A DNA stretch of 41,582 nt from CAZOJJ01 sp964580105 (GCA_964580105.1 CAZOJJ010000025.1:1-41582); one strand, 5' to 3'; shown: positions 1 through 8,433, counted from the stretch's first letter. Translations and numbers: made by a program. Notes: generated by a model not told the origin, from the letters alone.

Positions 1-83
1 ACGCCTCCCCCTCCACAGTCGCAAGCTGCGCAGCCTAGCCCGCCTCGGCGCCTAGGCGGATGCGGTAACGCCCGGCGGCGGGC

Positions 84-875
84 TCAGCGCTCGATGACGA
101 CCGGCGTGCCGACGTGCACGAGGTCCCAGAGGTCGTCCATGTGGACGTTGCGGAGGGCGACGCAGCCGCGCGTCCAGGCGCGGCGCCGGCCCGAGCCCTG
201 CCCGTGAATCTCGATGAGCCCGCCCAGGCGCGTGCCCATCGGCGGGGAGGTGAACGTCTGCTCCGCCCGGACGATGGCGTCGTACTGGGCCTGCGTGATG
301 AGCCCCTGCCGGAGGCCGCGCGCGGCGTGCTCGCTGTTCGGGTACGAGATCACGAAGGCGCGGTAGTACTGCGAGTCCGGGTTCTTCCGCGTGACGTAGA
401 ACGTGCCCTCCGGGATGCGGTAGTGGTCCTGCTCGCCGAGGCCGGAGCGGCGCACCTTGTCCTCGTCGCTCGTCGAGACGTCGGCCGGGAGGGCGTACGC
501 GAGGACGTCGCCGCGGTAGACGTAGAGCGTCCGCTCGCTCTTGTCGATGCGGATCCAGACGTTCGAGAGCGCGGCCGTGGGCACGTAGCCGCGCCGGTTC
601 TCATGGTCCACGAGGCTCCAGGCGCCGTCCTGCGCGAGGACGCGAACGCCGGTGCGGAGCGGCAGCTCGGCCGCGGCCACGCTCGCCGGGTGCGGCTCGG
701 CGTGGAGCCGCACGCTCCGCTCGACGGTGTAGTAGACCGGCGCCGTGGCCGGGTCCGCCGGATGCTCGAAGGACGAGCGGGTGCCGCCGCCGGGAAAGTC
801 GGCGCGGGTCTGCGCCGGGGCGAGCGGGGCGAGGCCGAGCAGGAGGACGGCGGCGAGGGCGAGACGCGAGCGCAT
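84..875 (-). CDS. Secreted L,D-transpeptidase (YkuD domain) with SH3-like domain
   Basis: Predicted periplasmic L,D-transpeptidase of 263 aa, which would cross-link peptidoglycan stem peptides or attach proteins to them. The N-terminus is a signal peptide (basic start, Leu/Ala core, cleavage after APAQ near residue 22). Residues about 45-105 look like a bacterial SH3 domain. The C-terminal half is YkuD-like, with the catalytic signature complete: His about 224 (IEIHGQGSG) and the nucleophile Cys about 238 in RGCVALRN. The family is well known; the exact substrate cannot be read from sequence. It is the last gene of a minus-strand run, and a small inverted repeat at about 40-59 lies just beyond its stop codon. 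Confidence 0.88.
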   Translation of the reverse strand: MRSRLALAAVLLLGLAPLAPAQTRADFPGGGTRSSFEHPADPATAPVYYTVERSVRLHAEPHPASVAAAELPLRTGVRVLAQDGAWSLVDHENRRGYVPTAALSNVWIRIDKSERTLYVYRGDVLAYALPADVSTSDEDKVRRSGLGEQDHYRIPEGTFYVTRKNPDSQYYRAFVISYPNSEHAARGLRQGLITQAQYDAIVRAEQTFTSPPMGTRLGGLIEIHGQGSGRRRAWTRGCVALRNVHMDDLWDLVHVGTPVVIER

Positions 876-941
876 GGTGGGGTGGGGGACGTGCGCCGAA
901 AATAGGGGGATGCCCGAGCCACGGCAACCGCTGTGCCGGTC

Positions 942-1001
942 CCCTGCTCAGCCCCCTGCTCAGCCCCCTGCTCAGCCCCCTGCACAGCCCCCTGCACAGC
1001 C
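942..1001. repeat. Tandem repeat, five 12-bp units, between two genes
   Basis: Five head-to-tail 12-bp units, three of CCCTGCTCAGCC followed by two of CCCTGCACAGCC. They end 5 bases before the stop codon of the downstream-oriented HAD phosphatase gene and lie in the leader of the L,D-transpeptidase gene (start codon 875). Sharp change of two bases between units 3 and 4 suggests expansion by duplication of two related units. No spacers are present, so this is not a CRISPR. The repeat may vary in copy number between strains. Confidence 0.9.
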
Positions 1002-1006
1002 CGGGT

Positions 1007-1768
1007 TCAGGCCGCGTTGACGAGGACCCCGTTGCGCTCGGCGCACCACGCGTACGCCTCCAGCACGCCCGCCAGCACGGCCTGCCCGGTCACCACGTCG
1101 GCTGCGACCTTGGCCGCCTCGGCGGCGTTGGCGGGCGCAAAACCGACGCCCACGGCCGCAATCGCGCCCGCGTCGCCGCGCGTGTCGCCGATGAAGGCGA
1201 CCTCCTCCAGACCGACCCCTTCCTCCTCGGCTGCCCACCGGATCGCCTGCACCTTCGTCAGCGCCGCCGGCACCACGTCGATGGAGACGGGCGTCTCGAA
1301 CACGTGGAGATCGGGGAATCGGTCCGTTACGAAAGCGCGCACCTGCGGGAGCACGGCCGTGATCACAGCGGGGTCCGGGTGGACGACGCCCGCCTGGGCG
1401 CGCTTGCCGTAGTCGAGCGAAAACCCGGCGTGCTTCGCCACCAGTTCTTCCAGGTAGTAGGCGCGGACGGCGTCTAGCTCGCGCTCCACCTCGGGCGTCA
1501 GAGCGGGATTCCAGCGGATGCGCGCGACGGGCAGGTCGAACCGCCCGCCGCCGCTCTCGAACAGCGCCGGGGCGCGGAGATCGAGCAGCTGCGCGACGGC
1601 CTCGACGTAGGCGTAGGACCGGCCCGAGCAGAGCCCGAGGCGAGGCACGGCCGGGTCCGCCTCGGCGCGGGCGGCGAGGGCGCGGAGCCGCGCGAGGCCG
1701 TCCAGGTCGAACGCCCGGTAGGGCTCCGAGAGGCACCCGTCTATGTCGGCCAGGAAGAGTCGGATCAC
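1007..1768 (-). CDS. HAD-superfamily phosphatase (Cof-like, subclass IIB)
   Basis: A 253-aa cytoplasmic haloacid-dehalogenase-fold hydrolase, probably a small-molecule phosphatase acting on sugar phosphates or phosphoglycolate. Motif I is at the extreme N-terminus (FLADIDGCLSEP, nucleophile Asp8 and acid Asp10), motif II is the Ser of LGLCSGRSY, the conserved Lys is in ALTKVQAIR, and motif IV is FIGDTRGDAGA. The order and the cap between motifs II and III fit subclass IIB, as in archaeal-type phosphoglycolate phosphatase and sucrose-phosphatase-like enzymes. The start is GTG, placed only seven residues before motif I, and no upstream alternative is convincing. Substrate unknown. Confidence 0.8.
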   Translation of the reverse strand: MIRLFLADIDGCLSEPYRAFDLDGLARLRALAARAEADPAVPRLGLCSGRSYAYVEAVAQLLDLRAPALFESGGGRFDLPVARIRWNPALTPEVERELDAVRAYYLEELVAKHAGFSLDYGKRAQAGVVHPDPAVITAVLPQVRAFVTDRFPDLHVFETPVSIDVVPAALTKVQAIRWAAEEEGVGLEEVAFIGDTRGDAGAIAAVGVGFAPANAAEAAKVAADVVTGQAVLAGVLEAYAWCAERNGVLVNAA

Positions 1769-1780
1769 GGATCTATTTCG

Positions 1781-1822
1781 TATTGCGTCGTTCGGAAAGG
1801 CCCCCTTACGGACGACGCAGTA
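1781..1822 (-). terminator. Hairpin between M1 peptidase and HAD genes, possible terminator
   Basis: Two 15-base arms (1781-1795 and 1808-1822) pair at 12 positions plus two G-U positions around a 12-base loop. The hairpin lies 10 bases past the stop codon of the M1 peptidase gene and ends 13 bases before the next start codon. There is no T-tract on either side, so an intrinsic terminator is only likely, not shown. It could also be a stabilising 3' end or an RNA-processing hairpin. Confidence 0.4.
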
Positions 1823-1831
1823 CGTCCTTCG

Positions 1832-3394
1832 TCACTCCACGTCCAGCAGGATACCGACGGGATGGACCTCCGGGCGCACCGAGGCGGGCAGGACGACGGC
1901 CCCGTCGGTCGCTTTCACGTAGACGTCACGACCGGTCTGGCGCACGAGCAGTTCGAAGGGCACGCCCGCGAGCGTGCCGCCGTCGCCTTCGACGGCCCAG
2001 GAGAGGCGGCGCGTTCGAGGGTCCCAGGCGGTGCGGAGGAGGGGGGTTGCCTTGCCGTAGACCCAGTAGCCGAAGACGGCGTCGAGGTCGGCGCCGGTCG
2101 TCTCTTCCAGGAACGCCTGGAGGGCGGACGTCGAGAGCGGCCGGTCGGCGTAGGCGGCGCGAAGGCGGCGGAGGGCGTCGAAGAATGCAGCGTCGCCGAG
2201 CGTCAGGCGGAGGAGGTGGAGGACGGCGCCGCCCTTCTGATAGACCGTCGCGCTGAGCACGTCCTCGGGCGCGTCGTAGTCCTCGGGGACGACGGGGCGA
2301 CGGGCGAACCGCTCGGGCAGCGTCGCCATCCGGACCTGCATCCGGCGGGCGGCGTCCTCGCCGTCGAGGCGTTCGTAGACGACCGTCGTGAGGTACGTCG
2401 CGAAGCCCTCGGCGAGCCAGAGGTCGCGCCAGTCGGCCGGGACGACGTCGTTCCCGAACCACTGGTGCGCCGCCTCGTGGATGTTGACCTCCTCGACGAG
2501 GCGGCGGTCGGCGGCGGTGTAGAGCTCGGCCTGGAGGAAGGACGCGGCGGCGTTCTCCATCCCGGCGTAGGCCATCGGCACCTGGACGGTGGCGTAGGCG
2601 GCGTAGGGATACGGCCCGAGGAGGGCGGCGAGGGTGTCGAGGACGGCGGGCGTGCGCGCGAGCCGGTCCGCCTCGGCGGCGTCGGGCGGGAGGAGGTGGT
2701 GGCGAACGGACAGGCCCGCCGCCGTGCTGTCGGACACGACGGCGAACGAGTCGGCCACGGCGAAGGCGAAGGTGTAGACCGGCGCGTCGCCGTCGAGGGT
2801 GAAGTGGTAACTGCGCCACGCCCCGTCGCGCCCCTGCTCCACGCGGCTCGGCCGGGCGCGTACGCCGCTGGCGGCGACCTGGAACCCGTCGGGCACGCTG
2901 AGGTGGAGGTCGAGGCGGGCCGGGTCGGCGGGAGCATGGACGGCCGGGAGCCAGCCCGCCGTGCGGGCCGGCCACCCCTCGGCGTAGACGACGCGTACGC
3001 CGCCGTGCTCGGTCCGGTAGATCCCCTCCTCGACGACCCCGCCGTAGGTGAGCTCGACGAGCGACGAGTCCCCGCCCGCGAGCGGGACGCGCACGCGGTC
3101 GCCGGACGTGACCGGCTCGACGCGCTCCCCGTTGACGGTCACGCGGCGTGGCGCCATCGCCCAGTCGAGGCCGAGGTCGAGCGCGTCGAGGCCGGCCGGG
3201 TGACGGACGGCGATCCGCGTGCGGCCGTAGACGCGGAGCGTGAACGGGTCGAGCTTGAGGTGCGCCTCGTAGGCGACCACGTCCACACCGGGCGTCGGCG
3301 GCGGCACGCCGGGCGTGGAGCAGGCGGCGAGAAGGAGGAGCAGGGGAATGGAGGAGCGCAGGAATGAAGGAAGGGGGGCAGGGAGGGAACGCAT
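1832..3394 (-). CDS. M1-family zinc aminopeptidase, lipoprotein
   Basis: A 520-aa zinc metallopeptidase of family M1 (aminopeptidase N-like), probably trimming peptides at the cell surface or in the periplasm. The zinc site is visible as H306-E307-A-A-H310 followed by E329 in WLAEGFATY, the exact 18-residue spacing of the family. The exopeptidase motif appears as AGMEN upstream. The start was set at 3394 because it gives a lipoprotein signal (LLLLLAAC, lipid Cys) directly. A longer reading from 3439 would add 15 charged residues (MTRVEERERGREEER) before the signal and overlap fabI. The protein is shorter than full M1 enzymes because it lacks the large C-terminal helical domain, as many bacterial two-domain members do. 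Confidence 0.85.
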   Translation of the reverse strand: MRSLPAPLPSFLRSSIPLLLLLAACSTPGVPPPTPGVDVVAYEAHLKLDPFTLRVYGRTRIAVRHPAGLDALDLGLDWAMAPRRVTVNGERVEPVTSGDRVRVPLAGGDSSLVELTYGGVVEEGIYRTEHGGVRVVYAEGWPARTAGWLPAVHAPADPARLDLHLSVPDGFQVAASGVRARPSRVEQGRDGAWRSYHFTLDGDAPVYTFAFAVADSFAVVSDSTAAGLSVRHHLLPPDAAEADRLARTPAVLDTLAALLGPYPYAAYATVQVPMAYAGMENAAASFLQAELYTAADRRLVEEVNIHEAAHQWFGNDVVPADWRDLWLAEGFATYLTTVVYERLDGEDAARRMQVRMATLPERFARRPVVPEDYDAPEDVLSATVYQKGGAVLHLLRLTLGDAAFFDALRRLRAAYADRPLSTSALQAFLEETTGADLDAVFGYWVYGKATPLLRTAWDPRTRRLSWAVEGDGGTLAGVPFELLVRQTGRDVYVKATDGAVVLPASVRPEVHPVGILLDVE

Positions 3395-3435
3395 CCTCTC
3401 CTCTTCCCTTCCTCTCTCCCTCTCCTCAACCCGCG

Positions 3436-4284
3436 TCACTCCGTCCCGCCCATCGCCGCGGCGAGCAGTTCGACGGTCGTGTCCGAGATGCCCATCGAGG
3501 AGAAGCCGCCGTCGTGGTAGAGCGTCTGCATGGTGACCATCCGCGTGAGATCGCTCAGCAGCGTGACGCAGTAGTCGGCGCAGGAGGCGGCGTCGGCGTT
3601 GCCGAGGGGCGCGATCTGCTCGGCGAAGTCGAACAGGGTGTCGAAGCCCTTGATGCCGCCGCCGGCCGTCGTCTTGGTAGGGCTCTGCGAAACGGCGTTG
3701 ATGCGGATGCCGCGCCGGCCGAGGCGGTAGCCGAAGGAGCGGACGATGGACTCCAGGAGCGCCTTCGCGTCGCCCATCTCGGAGTACTCCGAGAACGTCC
3801 GCTGCGCGCCGATGTAGCTCAGCGCCAGCACCGAGCCGCCGTCGGCGAGGGCGTCGGCGTCGAGGGCGGCGCGGACGGCGCGGTGGAGCGAGACGGCCGA
3901 GATGTCGAGCGTCTTGAGGTACCAGTCGTAGTTGAGGCTCTCGTACGGCTTCCCCTTGCGCACGTTGATCCCCATCCCGATGGAGTGGACGACGAAGTCG
4001 ACCGGCCCGCCGAAGTGGTCCTTTGCCGCCTCGAAGACGGCCGCGAGGTCGTCGGCACTGGTGGCGTCGGCGTAGACGACGGGGGCGCCGGCCTGCTCGG
4101 CCAGCCGCTCCAGGCTGCCGAAGCGCTTGGTGACGGGGGCGTTGGAGAGGAGGAACCGGCCGCCCTCGCGGCGCACGGCCTCGGCGATGTGCCAGGCCAG
4201 CGAGTGCTCGTCGAGCGCGCCGAAGACGACGCCGGTTTTGCCGCGGAGGAGGCCGAAGCCCTCGGCCGGGATCGGGGGTGCCAT
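3436..4284 (-). CDS. fabI: Enoyl-[acyl-carrier-protein] reductase [NADH]
   Basis: A 282-aa NADH-dependent enoyl-ACP reductase that completes each elongation cycle of type II fatty acid synthesis. It belongs to the short-chain dehydrogenase fold: glycine-rich region GKTGVVFGALDEHS near the N-terminus, and catalytic residues Tyr157 (SYIGA), Tyr167 and Lys174 (YSEMGDAK) with the same spacing as E. coli FabI (Tyr146, Tyr156, Lys163). The segment RINAVSQSPTKTTAGGGI is the substrate-loop region; E. coli has SAGPIRT here. Its stop lies 41 bp before the M1 peptidase start. A promoter-like box is 32 bp upstream of the ATG. Confidence 0.95.
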   Translation of the reverse strand: MAPPIPAEGFGLLRGKTGVVFGALDEHSLAWHIAEAVRREGGRFLLSNAPVTKRFGSLERLAEQAGAPVVYADATSADDLAAVFEAAKDHFGGPVDFVVHSIGMGINVRKGKPYESLNYDWYLKTLDISAVSLHRAVRAALDADALADGGSVLALSYIGAQRTFSEYSEMGDAKALLESIVRSFGYRLGRRGIRINAVSQSPTKTTAGGGIKGFDTLFDFAEQIAPLGNADAASCADYCVTLLSDLTRMVTMQTLYHDGGFSSMGISDTTVELLAAAMGGTE

Positions 4285-4316
4285 CGGGAAAGAGGATCAG
4301 CAGAAAGGGCGAGGGG

Positions 4317-4324
4317 CCAAGCTA
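4317..4324 (-). promoter_or_regulatory. Candidate -10 box for fabI
   Basis: On the minus strand the sequence reads TAGCTTGG, about 32 bp before the fabI start. It fits the Bacteroidota TAnnTTTG pattern at four of the five positions T, A, T, T, G with one mismatch. The rest of 4285-4503 shows no gene. Confidence 0.35.
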
Positions 4325-4503
4325 GCCCTCGTGCCCCCGTCGAATCCAGCGGCCCCTTCCGCCTCGGCGTTCTCCCGCGCGCACCGGCCTCGTACCGCCC
4401 GGCCTGAGGCGGGGGCGGCCGTGCGCCCCTACGACACCCGAAACGCCCTGATGAGCACCGAAGGGTTCCTCGGCCGCCCCGCGGCGGACCTACGCGGCCG
4501 GCC

Positions 4504-5040
4504 TCAAGCGCCGCCGTGCGGGCGGCTGATCCAGACGGTGCCGGGCTGACCGCCTGCGCCGTCGCCGGAGGGGCTCGGGCCGAGGAGCGCGCCGATCTGC
4601 TCCAGCAGGCCGGGCTTGAACACCGGTTTGGAGATGTACGCGTCGAAGCCCGCTTCGAGGCAGCGCTCGCGGTCGTCGGGGTAGGCGTAGGCCGTGAGCG
4701 CCATCACGCGCATCGGCGCCAGCGCGTCGTCGGCGCGGATGCGCTGGACGGCGTCGATGCCGCTCATGCCGTCGCAGAAGTTGAGGTCGAGGATGGCGAG
4801 GGGCACGGGCTGCCCGAGGCGGACCTGCTCGCGGAGCACCTCGAGGGCCTCTTCGGCCGAGGCCGCCTGGAGCACCTCGAAGCGGTCGCGGAGGTAGAAG
4901 TAGAGGAGACGCCGGTTCTCGGGATAGTCGTCGGCGACGAGCACGAGGGGGCGCTGCCCGGCGGCATCCGGGGCAGCGGGCGATGGGGGGGTGGCGGAGT
5001 CGCGCATCGGAGTAGACACCGGAGTCGGGTCGGAGGGCAT
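4504..5040 (-). CDS. Single-domain response regulator (CheY-like receiver)
   Basis: A 178-aa stand-alone receiver domain with no output domain. After a Pro/Ala-rich N-terminal tail of about 30 residues, the receiver has all phosphorylation-site residues: acidic pair Asp37-Asp38 (VLVADDYPENR), phospho-acceptor Asp85 (AILDLNFCDG), Thr116 (MALTAYA) and Lys138 (ISKPV). The DDYPENR start is typical of receivers that work in phosphorelays with hybrid histidine kinases. No histidine kinase is encoded in this window, so its partner is elsewhere. The C-terminal tail is short and Gly/Ser-rich. Confidence 0.88.
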   Translation of the reverse strand: MPSDPTPVSTPMRDSATPPSPAAPDAAGQRPLVLVADDYPENRRLLYFYLRDRFEVLQAASAEEALEVLREQVRLGQPVPLAILDLNFCDGMSGIDAVQRIRADDALAPMRVMALTAYAYPDDRERCLEAGFDAYISKPVFKPGLLEQIGALLGPSPSGDGAGGQPGTVWISRPHGGA

Positions 5041-5181
5041 GCGGAGCGGGGACTAGGTACGCTGGGTGTTGCTCGCCGAGCCCAGCGGGGCATTCAGCCC
5101 CATGGGCTGTTACGGGTATCGGCCGAAGGGACGGGCTATTTAGGCCGAAATCCGGGAACGCGTCCGGGCCGATGCCCCGGC

Positions 5182-6027
5182 CTATCGCGCGCCGTACGCC
5201 TCCCCCAGCGGACCGGCCGCCTCGGCCAGTGCCGCATGGATCCGGCCGTTGCTGGCGACGATCCCCCCGCCGAAGACGGGGTCCGCGCCGTCGGGCAGGC
5301 CCGCCACGGTGCCGCCGCCTTCGCGGACGAGCACGACGCCCGCCGCCGTGTCCCACGGCGCCAGCCCCGCCTCGACGAATCCGTCGAACCGGCCGCAGGC
5401 GACCCAGGCGAGGTCCACGGAGGCCGCGCCGTGGCGCCGCACCCCGCGCGTCCGGCGAATCAACTGCTCGAACGTGGCGAGGTAGCCCCCCACGTAGCGG
5501 TAGTCCCGGAACGGGAAGCCGGTAGCGGCGAGGCCCTCGCCGAGGGCGGCCGTCCCGGAGACGCGCGCCGGCCGCCCGTTCAGCGTGAGCCCCCGGCCCC
5601 GGACGGCCACGAACAGCTCGTCGTGCGGCACGTCGTAGACGACGCCGACGACGCCCTCGCCGTCCTCCTGGAGCGCGATGGAGACGGCGTAGGGTGGAAC
5701 GCCGTGCGTGAAGTTGGTCGTGCCGTCGAGGGGATCGACGATCCAGCACCGGCCGGGGCGGGCGGCCATCGCTCCCTCGGCGCTTTCCCCCTCGGCGCTT
5801 TCCCCCTCGGCGCTTTCCTCGGCAAGCACCGCGTCGTCCGGGAAGGCGGCGCGCAGACGGGCAAGGATGAGCCGCTCGGCGGCCTCGTCCACCTCGGTCA
5901 CGAGGTCGTGGAGCCCCTTGTCGCGGACGGCGTCGAGGGGGCCGTCCACGTGGCGGCGGATGAGCGCGCCGGCCTCGCGGGCGGCGGCCTCGGCGACGGT
6001 GCGTTCCTCGGTGTAGCGGTCGGGCAT
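5182..6027 (-). CDS. Inositol-monophosphatase-family phosphatase (SuhB-like)
   Basis: A 281-aa Mg-dependent phosphatase of the inositol monophosphatase family, which includes histidinol-phosphatase and SuhB-type enzymes. The metal-binding motifs are present: LAEES (first Glu), WIVDPLDGTTNF and, near the C-terminus, APWDTAAG. The start at 6027 (MPDRYTEE) was chosen because the 22 codons upstream encode a Pro/Arg-rich stretch that no family member needs. Three in-frame copies of ESAEG are inserted directly between the LAEES motif and the VDPLDGTT motif, close to the active site. The exact substrate cannot be decided. It is divergent from the lipoprotein gene at 6106. Confidence 0.85.
   Translation of the reverse strand: MPDRYTEERTVAEAAAREAGALIRRHVDGPLDAVRDKGLHDLVTEVDEAAERLILARLRAAFPDDAVLAEESAEGESAEGESAEGAMAARPGRCWIVDPLDGTTNFTHGVPPYAVSIALQEDGEGVVGVVYDVPHDELFVAVRGRGLTLNGRPARVSGTAALGEGLAATGFPFRDYRYVGGYLATFEQLIRRTRGVRRHGAASVDLAWVACGRFDGFVEAGLAPWDTAAGVVLVREGGGTVAGLPDGADPVFGGGIVASNGRIHAALAEAAGPLGEAYGAR
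5776..5820 (-). repeat. In-frame tandem repeat, three 15-bp units, within the IMPase gene
   Basis: Three head-to-tail copies of CTCGGCGCTTTCCCC (plus-strand reading; last unit differs by one base). On the coding strand each adds ESAEG. The first two copies are identical at DNA level, pointing to recent slippage. Confidence 0.9.
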
Positions 6028-6105
6028 GGCGTTGGTGGGCGTGGGGCGTGCAACCCGATCGGGCGGCCGGGGTTCTGGCTTCGTTCCGCCCATCTGCCGC
6101 TTCCC

Positions 6106-6849
6106 GTGCCGCGCCTTCTCCTGTTCCTCCCTCTGTTCCTCACCGCCTGCATCGAACCCGGGCCGCCGCCCGCCGCGCCCGACCCGGCGGCGGACTCCGT
6201 CTTCGCGCTCCTCGGCCGCCTCGACACGACGGCCGTCCCGAGCGCCTTCGCCCGGTTACAGCGGATGCAGCACGCCGTCGAAACCGTGTTCGAGGTGTAC
6301 GACGAGACCGGCGCCGTCGTCGGCCGTGCATCGCGGACGGTGCGCTACACGCCGACGCACGACGGCATCGCGGCGCGCGTCCTCGCGGCCGATTCCACCG
6401 GGGCGCTCCCCCCGGGCGGGCTGGACGACCGCGTCGCCAACCCGTTCCCCGGCGTGCTGCCGGCCGAGCCGGCGTTCCTGGCGGCCCGCACCCGCGAGCA
6501 CTACCGCTACACGATGGCCCCGGACACGGTCGTGGACGGACGGCGCCTCCGCGTCGCCGAGGCGCGCCTCCGCCCCGAGGCAGGTGCCGGTGAGGCCGTA
6601 CGGTACGTACGCTACCTCCTCGCGCCCGACCGCGACGCCGTCGCCGGGCTCACCGTGGAGCGCGGCCTCACCTCCGTCCTCTTCGACGAGTCCAGCCGGG
6701 CGTCGGTGCGGCTGGCGTCGGTTCATGGCGCGCTCCTCCCGGTCCACGTGGAGACCGAGGCGACGGTAGACACGCCCGGCGCCCCCCTCCGGCGCTACCG
6801 GCTCACGCAGCGGATCACGGCCGATCCGGACCGGACGGCGTCCGAATAG
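6106..6849 (+). CDS. Predicted lipoprotein of unknown function
   Basis: A 247-aa predicted lipoprotein. A GTG start at 6106 gives a classical signal, MPRLLLFLPLFLTAC, with lipid-carrying Cys15. A longer open frame runs far upstream but is antisense to the phosphatase gene and has no signal, so it was not used. After a short Pro/Ala linker, the mature part is rich in beta-forming segments (VETVFEVYDETGAVVGRASR, YVRYLLAPDRDAVAG) and may fold as a beta-sandwich or LolA/LolB-like lipid-binding shape, but no domain is recognised. It ends 9 bases before the convergent small gene at 6859. Confidence 0.7.
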   Translation: MPRLLLFLPLFLTACIEPGPPPAAPDPAADSVFALLGRLDTTAVPSAFARLQRMQHAVETVFEVYDETGAVVGRASRTVRYTPTHDGIAARVLAADSTGALPPGGLDDRVANPFPGVLPAEPAFLAARTREHYRYTMAPDTVVDGRRLRVAEARLRPEAGAGEAVRYVRYLLAPDRDAVAGLTVERGLTSVLFDESSRASVRLASVHGALLPVHVETEATVDTPGAPLRRYRLTQRITADPDRTASE

Positions 6850-6858
6850 CGCGCTGGC

Positions 6859-7098
6859 TTACGCCGCCTCGTCGTCCCGCTCGTCGTCCCGCTCGTCGTC
6901 CCGCTCGTAGTCCTCGAACGCCTGGAGCAGCCCGCCCAGCGTCTCGGCGGCCGTCTCGAAGAGGGCCTTCGCCTTCGGGTCGTCCACCGTCTTCACGTCG
7001 TCGCGGAGGTGGCCGATGAGGGCGCGGAGCCCGCCCTTGATCTTGGTGACGGACTGGATCTCGGCGGGGGTGGTCGAGAAGCCGGGAGCGGTAGGCAT
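6859..7098 (-). CDS. Small protein with repetitive acidic/basic tail
   Basis: A 79-aa cytoplasmic protein with no recognised family. Residues about 15-65 are predicted helical (ALIGHLRDDVKTVDDPKAKA, ETLGGLLQAFEDYE) and could be a helical hairpin. The last 16 residues are three near-perfect copies of ERDD plus EAA, encoded by a 12-bp tandem repeat. The start follows a plausible leader and is divergent from parA. Function unknown; the helical body with charged tail would fit a small adaptor or regulator. Confidence 0.6.
   Translation of the reverse strand: MPTAPGFSTTPAEIQSVTKIKGGLRALIGHLRDDVKTVDDPKAKALFETAAETLGGLLQAFEDYERDDERDDERDDEAA
6868..6915 (-). repeat. In-frame 12-bp tandem repeat in a small gene
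   Basis: Three identical units of CTCGTCGTCCCG (plus-strand reading) plus a fourth, diverged unit. It encodes ERDD repeats at the C-terminus of the 79-aa protein. Confidence 0.85.
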
Positions 7099-7213
7099 GG
7101 GTCTGCAGGTTTGAGGTGAGACGGACAGAAAAGGGGGGACGGGGCGCCTTCGGGGGCGGTTCCGTTCTGCATCGGGATCTCATGCGAACGGGGCTCCCGG
7201 GAGCCCCGCCGCA

Positions 7214-7244
7214 TTGCGCCCCCCCGGCGGCGCGTCTATATTCG
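7214..7244 (+). promoter_or_regulatory. Candidate parA promoter
   Basis: TTGCGC at 7214-7219 and TATATTCG at 7237-7244 are separated by 17 bp (TTGCGC to TATATT), about 76 bp before the parA ATG. The second box matches the Bacteroidota TAnnTTTG pattern at all but one defined position. A TTGCGC -35 is a weak match to TTGACA. Confidence 0.45.
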
Positions 7245-7320
7245 AGCGAGTCATTTTCCGGCCATCTCGGCCCCGGCGTGGGACGGGGTCGGCTGCCTGC
7301 GAACCGGCGCGTTCGGCACC

Positions 7321-8406
7321 ATGGGCAAAGTCATCGCGGTAGCGAACCAGAAGGGCGGCGTGGGCAAGACCACCACGGCCGTCAACCTCGCTGCGTCGCT
7401 CGCCGCGACCGAGCACCCCACGCTCCTGCTCGACATCGACCCGCAGGCGAACGGGACGAGCGGCCTCGGCATTGAGCCCCGCACGGTGGCCACGTCGGTC
7501 TACGAGGTGCTCACCGGCGACGTGCCCTTCGAGGACGCCGTGCTCCAGACGGAGATGCCGTTCCTCGACGCCGTCCCGAGCCACATCAACCTCGTCGGCG
7601 CCGAGATCGAGATGATCAACGTGCTCGAGCGCGAGCAGGTGCTCAAGCGCGCGCTCGTCCGCGCGCGCCGGACGTACGACTTCGTCGTCGTCGACTGCCC
7701 GCCGAGCCTGGGGCTCCTCACGCTCAACGCGCTCACCGCCGCCGACTCCGTCGTGATCCCGGTGCAGGCGGAGTACTTCGCGCTGGAAGGGCTCGGGCAG
7801 CTCCTCAACACCATCAAGATCGTCCGCCAGCACCTCAACCCCGACCTCGAGATCGAGGGCGTGCTGCTGACGATGTTCGACCCGCGCCTGCGCCTGGCCA
7901 GCCAGGTGGCCGCCGAGGTCCGCCGCTACTTCGGCGACAAGGTGTTCGAGGCCGTCATCCAGCGGAACGTGCGCGTGGCCGAGGCGCCGTCGTTCGGCAA
8001 GCCGGTGCTGCTCTACGACGCCCTCAGCGCGGGCTCGAAGAACTACATGGCCCTCGCCCGCGAGGTCATCCGCAACAACCTCCGCTACCTCCACGAGGAG
8101 CACGCGGAGGAGGCCCCCCCCGCGCCGGTCGCACCGCCGACGCTCTCGGGCGACGGCCAGCACCACCGCACCCCGCCCCAGCCTCACGGCCTCGCCGCCG
8201 TGCCGGCGGAGGGCCCGGCCTCCCCGCCCCGCGTCCGCTACGAAGACGTGGCCCGCGAGCGGGCGGACCGGCCCGAGCTGCCCGGCGCGCCGACGCCCGG
8301 CCTGGAGCCGCCCGCCGACCGCATCCGCCTCGCCTCCCGCGTCAACGACCCCACGGACGACGACGCGCCGGACGACGCGGCCGCGCCGTACTCCCCTTCC
8401 TCCTGA
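7321..8406 (+). CDS. parA: Chromosome-partitioning ATPase ParA (Soj)
   Basis: A 361-aa ParA-type ATPase that moves ParB-bound origin regions. The deviant Walker A box is at residues 11-18 (KGGVGKTT), followed by the DIDPQANGTSGLG motif and the FVVVDCPPSLGLL Walker B region; the ALEGLGQLLNTI and LLTMFDPRLRLA segments are typical of chromosomal ParA. The ATPase body is about 260 residues; the last 95 or so residues are Pro/Ala/Asp-rich and probably disordered, longer than usual. It is followed after 27 bp by parB, so the two form an operon. Confidence 0.96.
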   Translation: MGKVIAVANQKGGVGKTTTAVNLAASLAATEHPTLLLDIDPQANGTSGLGIEPRTVATSVYEVLTGDVPFEDAVLQTEMPFLDAVPSHINLVGAEIEMINVLEREQVLKRALVRARRTYDFVVVDCPPSLGLLTLNALTAADSVVIPVQAEYFALEGLGQLLNTIKIVRQHLNPDLEIEGVLLTMFDPRLRLASQVAAEVRRYFGDKVFEAVIQRNVRVAEAPSFGKPVLLYDALSAGSKNYMALAREVIRNNLRYLHEEHAEEAPPAPVAPPTLSGDGQHHRTPPQPHGLAAVPAEGPASPPRVRYEDVARERADRPELPGAPTPGLEPPADRIRLASRVNDPTDDDAPDDAAAPYSPSS

Positions 8407-8433
8407 GCCCTCGCGCCGTCTCCGGTTGCCCCC

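Noticed and set aside
942..1001. Tandem repeat considered as a CRISPR array
   Set aside because: Twelve-base units directly abut with no spacers, and no cas gene is near; likewise the heptamer and 26-bp repeats.
6028..6105. Long open frame starting at 4516 on the plus strand as the true start of the lipoprotein
   Set aside because: Its first 530 codons are antisense to the response regulator and phosphatase genes; only the part from 6106 has a signal peptide.
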